Of a stretch of 64,000 nt of DNA, positions 61,137 through 64,000 are shown piece by piece. Numbering within the stretch: the first letter of the stretch is position 1; the number at the start of each line of letters is the position of its first letter. Below the pieces are notes generated by a model. It was not told the DNA's origin, searched no databases, and saw only the letters and a program-made list of their open reading frames with translations. The DNA lies in assembly GCF_019049245.1 (NCBI RefSeq), contig NZ_JAGMUK010000040.1, positions 492,149 through 556,148 on the forward strand, given 5' to 3'. The stretch comes from Streptomyces sp. AC555_RSS877 (GTDB taxonomy: Bacteria > Actinomycetota > Actinomycetes > Streptomycetales > Streptomycetaceae). The translations under genes and the position numbers were made by a program.

Positions 61137-61294
61137 CCCAGGACGCGGAAGCCCTCTCTACCGGCGGAACACCTGGGCCGACCCGTTGCGGCGGACTTCG
61201 TGGACGAGTCGACCTCGACGGAACCATGGCCCCGTGCGGCATCACCGTGCGGACAGCAGTGGTTCCCGCCGAGGTCTGGACGCCCCTCCCAGAG

Positions 61295-61323
61295 GTGTAC
61301 ACACTGGCCGCGAGGTGTGCACA
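61295..61323. promoter_or_regulatory. Candidate GntR operators at the dioxygenase start
   Basis: Two palindromic octamers, GTGTACAC (61295-61302) and TGTGCACA (61316-61323), sit 21 bp apart, each preceded by GAG or AG. The second overlaps the ATG of the dioxygenase gene. Their link to the adjacent GntR regulator is an inference. Confidence 0.4.
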
Positions 61324-62239
61324 TGTTGCGTGTGAAGGGTCTGCTGCATTACGGGCTCCGGGTGCCGTCGCTGGATGCGGGCGCGAGTTTCTACAGCGCG
61401 TTCGGGCTGGAGACGTCGGAGCGCGGTGACGCGGTGGTGATCCGCTGTGACGGGCGGGCGCAGGACCAGACGGTGTTGACGGAAGGGCCGGTCAAGCGGC
61501 TGCACCACGTGGCCTTCGCCGTGGAGCCGGGTTCTCTGCGGGAGTGGCAGCGTCACATCGAGGGCATGGGGCTGAGGTTGTTGGACGCGCCGGCCGAGGT
61601 GCCCGGGGGGCTGTGGCTGCGTGATCACGAGGGCAATCTGATCAACCCCCGTGACGAGGGGATCGCCCCGTGGCGGGAGTTCGGTACGACGGACGGCCAG
61701 GACGCCAACGTCGGCGACCGCATCCGTCGTGTCGACCAGGCCTGCTGGCTGACCGCGACTGAGCAGGCTCGGCCCGTCCTCAGCGCCTTGGGCACATGCT
61801 GATCAGTACCGATCTGGACGCCTCCGAGGCGTTTTATGCCCGCGCTCTGGGGCTGCGCCTGTCGGACCACATCCCCGGCATCGCCACGTTCATGAACTCG
61901 GGGCCGGGCGATCACCACGTCTTCGGGTTCGTTCCGGGAACGCATCCTGGTCTGCACCACTCCAGTTGGATGGTGGCGGACATCGACCGGATCGCCATGG
62001 GTGCGCGGAGCATGGCCGCCGTGGGCCAGGTGAAGGGCTGGGGTCTGGGGCGCCACACCCTCGGTTCGAACCTCTTCCACTACATCCAGGATCCCTGGGG
62101 CGGCTGGATCGAGTACTCCGGCGACATGGACGGCATCACCGAGGACTGGAAGCCGAACGACTGGGACTGCCCGGCCGCCGTATGGAGCCCCGAGATGCCC
62201 GCCGACTTCATCACCAACCAGGAAGAGAAGCCGGTGTGA
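61323..62239 (+). pseudogene. Extradiol (catechol 2,3-dioxygenase-like, VOC) dioxygenase, one-base frameshift
   Basis: ATG 61323 begins MLRVKGLLHYGLRVPSLDAG, an N-terminal VOC domain ending in LINPRDEGIAPWREFG. Near 61787 one base is missing: the frame would stop after SALGTC, but the next frame continues with GHMLISTDLDASEAFYARAL. Iron ligands are HHVAF (about residue 60), HHSSW and Glu of GWIEY in the second domain. Restored length is about 305 residues. It would open a catechol-type ring in the meta position. Its last 200 bases are duplicated at 56265-56467. It is not part of the ortho (pca) pathway. Confidence 0.76.
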
Positions 62240-62470
62240 GTCGCGTCGGCAGCGACTGCCCGCACTGCCCTCCTCACGCGCGGCCCGTGAGCGCCCCGCG
62301 GCTATGTCCGCCGTGTGGGCGGTTTCCGCTGCGCGGGTGAGGAGTCGTACGTATCTGCGATGCGATCACCCGATGGTGAGTTCGTCCCTGGTGCCTGTCG
62401 GTGGGACGCGACGCTGTAGACGGTGGCCCGTGACCGGTGCCGCCTGGACGACCAAGGGGCAGGGGACGGT

Positions 62471-62749
62471 ATGACGCAAGAGGCCGGGCATGGCGGGGGC
62501 TCAGTCGAGCAGGCGGTGCTGTTGGCGGCGGGGCTTGCCGACCTGGCGGTGAGCGCTCTCGGCTCGGCCGTAGGCAGCGTACGGGGGCTGCTGAGCCGCT
62601 CCGACACGGCGGAGTTGGCGGCTGACGCGCAGCGGGACCTCACGGCGCGCGGGCGGCTGGCCGTGGACCGGTACGCGGTGGTGCCGCCTGCCCATCTGGA
62701 GGTCCTTGCCCAGAGCGTTCTGGCCCGGCGGGGCGTCGACGGTGGCTGA
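62471..62749 (+). CDS. Small protein coupled to the polyprenyl synthase
   Basis: A 92-residue protein from ATG 62471, preceded by AGGGGA. A hydrophobic alanine-rich stretch (VEQAVLLAAGLADLAVSALG) is followed by a charged helical tail (LTARGRLAVDRYAVVPPAHL). The stop overlaps the GTG of the polyprenyl synthase by 8 bases, indicating translational coupling. I do not recognise the family. It may be a partner or stabiliser of the synthase. Confidence 0.62.
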   Translation: MTQEAGHGGGSVEQAVLLAAGLADLAVSALGSAVGSVRGLLSRSDTAELAADAQRDLTARGRLAVDRYAVVPPAHLEVLAQSVLARRGVDGG

Positions 62750-63794
62750 CCGGGATGACCCGGCCGTGTTCAGAATGCGCGTCGATGAGGTGCTGAGCCG
62801 GTTCGTGGCGCAGGAGGCGGACCACCTCATCGCGATCGACCCCGATCTGGGCCCGGTGGCGGACCAGGTCGAGGCCGCCGTGGCGAGCGGCAAGCGGCTG
62901 AGAGCGGCGTTCTGCTACTGGGGCTGGCGGGCGGCCGGCCAGCCTGACAGCGACGCGCTGGTGCGGGCGGCGGCCTCCATGGAACTGGTCCACGCCGCCG
63001 CCGTCGTACACGACGACATCATCGACGAGAGCGCGGTACGGCGGGGCCGGCCCACCGCGCACGTCGCCCTCAAAGCCGGGCTGCGTGGTCGTCCCCGTGC
63101 CGCGCCCACCGCCAGGGCGCTGGCGATGCTGGTGGGGGACCTGCTCATGTCGCTGGCCGGCCAGCTGTTCGCCGGCAGCGGCTTGCCCACGGCCTACCTG
63201 GCCCGGGCCCGTCCCCTGTGGGCGACCCTGGCGCGGGAGCTGATCGCGGGTGAGTGCCTGGAGCTTCTGCGCACGGGTGGAGAACCGGACACGGCACAGT
63301 CGTTGCAGGTGATCCGGTACAAGACCGCGAAGTACACCGTCGAACAGCCCCTGTTGATCGGAGGCGTGCTGGCCGGCGCCGGGCAGGAGCTGACGGAGGG
63401 CTACTCCCGCTACGGGCTGCCGCTGGGCGAGGCGTTCCAGCTGCGCGACGACCTGCTCGGCCTGTTCGGGGATCCGGCCCTCACCGGCAAGGCCAACACG
63501 GACGACCTGCGGGCTCACCGGCCCACCGCCCTGCTGGCGGAAACCTGGAGGGTGGCCGACGGGGCCGACCGGGAGCGCCTGCGCGCGCTGTCGGGCCGGC
63601 GCGACGTGGGCAGGGACGGCCTGGAGGCGGTCCGGGAAGTGATGACCCGGCTCAGAGCACCCGACCGCATAGAAGGGATGATCACCGCCCGGGTCGAGGA
63701 AGCCACCCGCGCTCTGGACGACCTGGACATCCCCGTACCCGCGTCACGAGCCCTCACCGACCTGGCGCACGCGGCCGCAATCCGTCGGCACTGA
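62742..63794 (+). CDS. Polyprenyl (isoprenyl diphosphate) synthase
   Basis: About 350 residues from GTG 62742. The first aspartate-rich motif is AVVHDDIIDESAVRRGRPT (DDxxD), the second is AFQLRDDLLGLFGDP, and the lysine of KRLRAAFCYWGW and the Arg/Lys of RYKTAKYTVEQP line the active site. It condenses isopentenyl diphosphate with allylic diphosphates. The residues before the first aspartate motif set chain length, but I do not infer a length. It is followed by an MpaB-like oxygenase gene, so it probably supplies a terpenoid or prenyl chain. Confidence 0.88.
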   Translation: MADRDDPAVFRMRVDEVLSRFVAQEADHLIAIDPDLGPVADQVEAAVASGKRLRAAFCYWGWRAAGQPDSDALVRAAASMELVHAAAVVHDDIIDESAVRRGRPTAHVALKAGLRGRPRAAPTARALAMLVGDLLMSLAGQLFAGSGLPTAYLARARPLWATLARELIAGECLELLRTGGEPDTAQSLQVIRYKTAKYTVEQPLLIGGVLAGAGQELTEGYSRYGLPLGEAFQLRDDLLGLFGDPALTGKANTDDLRAHRPTALLAETWRVADGADRERLRALSGRRDVGRDGLEAVREVMTRLRAPDRIEGMITARVEEATRALDDLDIPVPASRALTDLAHAAAIRRH

Positions 63795-63869
63795 CATGCG
63801 GCGCGGGCGCCGCCACGCGTGATTCCTGTTCCGGCCCTGTCTGTTCCGACTGGAGACGAAGAGCCTGTG

Positions 63870-64000
63870 ATGACCTACACCGAGGCGTCGATGGACGCCT
63901 TGCGCAGCAGTGGTGACGAACTCGCCGACGCGACGGTGGCGACCCTTTTCGAACGCGGGGAGGTGGGCACCTTCAACACGCTGATGCGCTACGTGTCGAC
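63870..64000 (+). CDS. Start of an MpaB/DUF2236-family oxygenase (cut by the window end)
   Basis: ATG 63870 (GTG 63867 possible) begins MTYTEASMDALRSSGDELAD, then VGTFNTLMRYVS. This matches the N-terminus of a Streptomyces MpaB-like (DUF2236) oxygenase that lies beside prenyl synthase genes. Such proteins bind haem and oxidise lipid or terpene substrates in some cases. The haem-binding part lies outside the window, so the call rests on the N-terminus only. Confidence 0.55.
   Translation, partial: MTYTEASMDALRSSGDELADATVATLFERGEVGTFNTLMRYVS

Overview
The window is 64 kb of very GC-rich DNA. GTG and TTG starts, GGAGG-type ribosome binding sites, 4-bp ATGA/GTGA gene overlaps, rare in-frame TTA codons and many secreted sugar enzymes all point to a Streptomyces-type actinomycete chromosome. 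The mix of catabolic, secondary-metabolic and broken genes suggests an accessory (arm-like) region rather than the core. I saw no rRNA or tRNA gene, CRISPR array or intact insertion sequence.

Layout. (1) 0-7 kb: a frameshifted NADPH:quinone-type oxidoreductase; a small iron-sulfur protein and GNAT pair behind two TTGA-N4-TCAA palindromes and a frameshifted MarR; a TPP-dependent pyruvate oxidase-like enzyme with a strong terminator; and a D-threonine/D-hydroxyaspartate aldolase-like enzyme coupled to an ornithine-cyclodeaminase-like reductase. (2) 7-11.6 kb: a secreted galactose-oxidase-like radical copper oxidase divergent from a DyP peroxidase that carries a C-terminal bulb-type lectin domain. 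(3) 11.6-19.7 kb: an eight-gene, mostly overlapping minus-strand operon. In transcription order it encodes a membrane protein fused to a low-molecular-weight tyrosine phosphatase, a nitroreductase, a type I dehydroquinase/shikimate dehydrogenase fusion, two related small proteins, an acyl-CoA-dehydrogenase-like protein, a cytochrome P450 and a methyltransferase. It looks like an undescribed biosynthetic cluster, and its first gene has a TTA codon. (4) 20-26 kb: a secreted GH43-AbfB enzyme, chloramphenicol phosphotransferase, a lipoprotein, a coiled-coil protein, a doubly frameshifted zinc-ribbon protein and a SpoIIE-type phosphatase. (5) 26.6-33 kb: a YbdK-type carboxylate-amine ligase, a 36-codon ORF, an NAGGN-type asparagine-synthase-like amidotransferase, an S9 peptidase and an SPW membrane protein. 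(6) 33-41 kb: an aldo/keto reductase, an SRPBCC protein, an unknown protein, an orphan response regulator with kinase and GH5 remnants, and a LacI regulator with a GH43 gene and its likely operator.

(7) 41.5-48.3 kb: fragments of xanthine dehydrogenase, XdhC, a cellulase-like protein and an SDR, then a De Ley-Doudoroff D-galactonate operon (FadR-type regulator, galactonate dehydratase, KDPGal aldolase, sugar-acid kinase, SMP-30 lactonase) in which the dehydratase and lactonase carry one-base frameshifts. (8) 48.4-51.7 kb: an XRE/MmyB regulator divergent from a zinc alcohol dehydrogenase, an SDR and a cyclophilin-like lipoprotein. (9) 51.7-62.2 kb: pcaF-pcaI-pcaJ (beta-ketoadipate pathway) divergent from a LysR gene, a broken aromatic-acid MFS transporter, two copies (one only a fragment) of an extradiol dioxygenase, a stress-type membrane cluster (DUF4235, DUF3618, holin-like, YihY), a serine hydrolase and a GntR regulator. 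(10) 62.4 kb to the end: a small protein, a polyprenyl synthase and the start of an MpaB-like oxygenase.

At least nine genes need a single one-base indel (one gene needs two) to restore the family reading frame, and at least two junctions join truncated genes in opposite orientation. The first could be sequencing error or decay. The second indicates real rearrangement.
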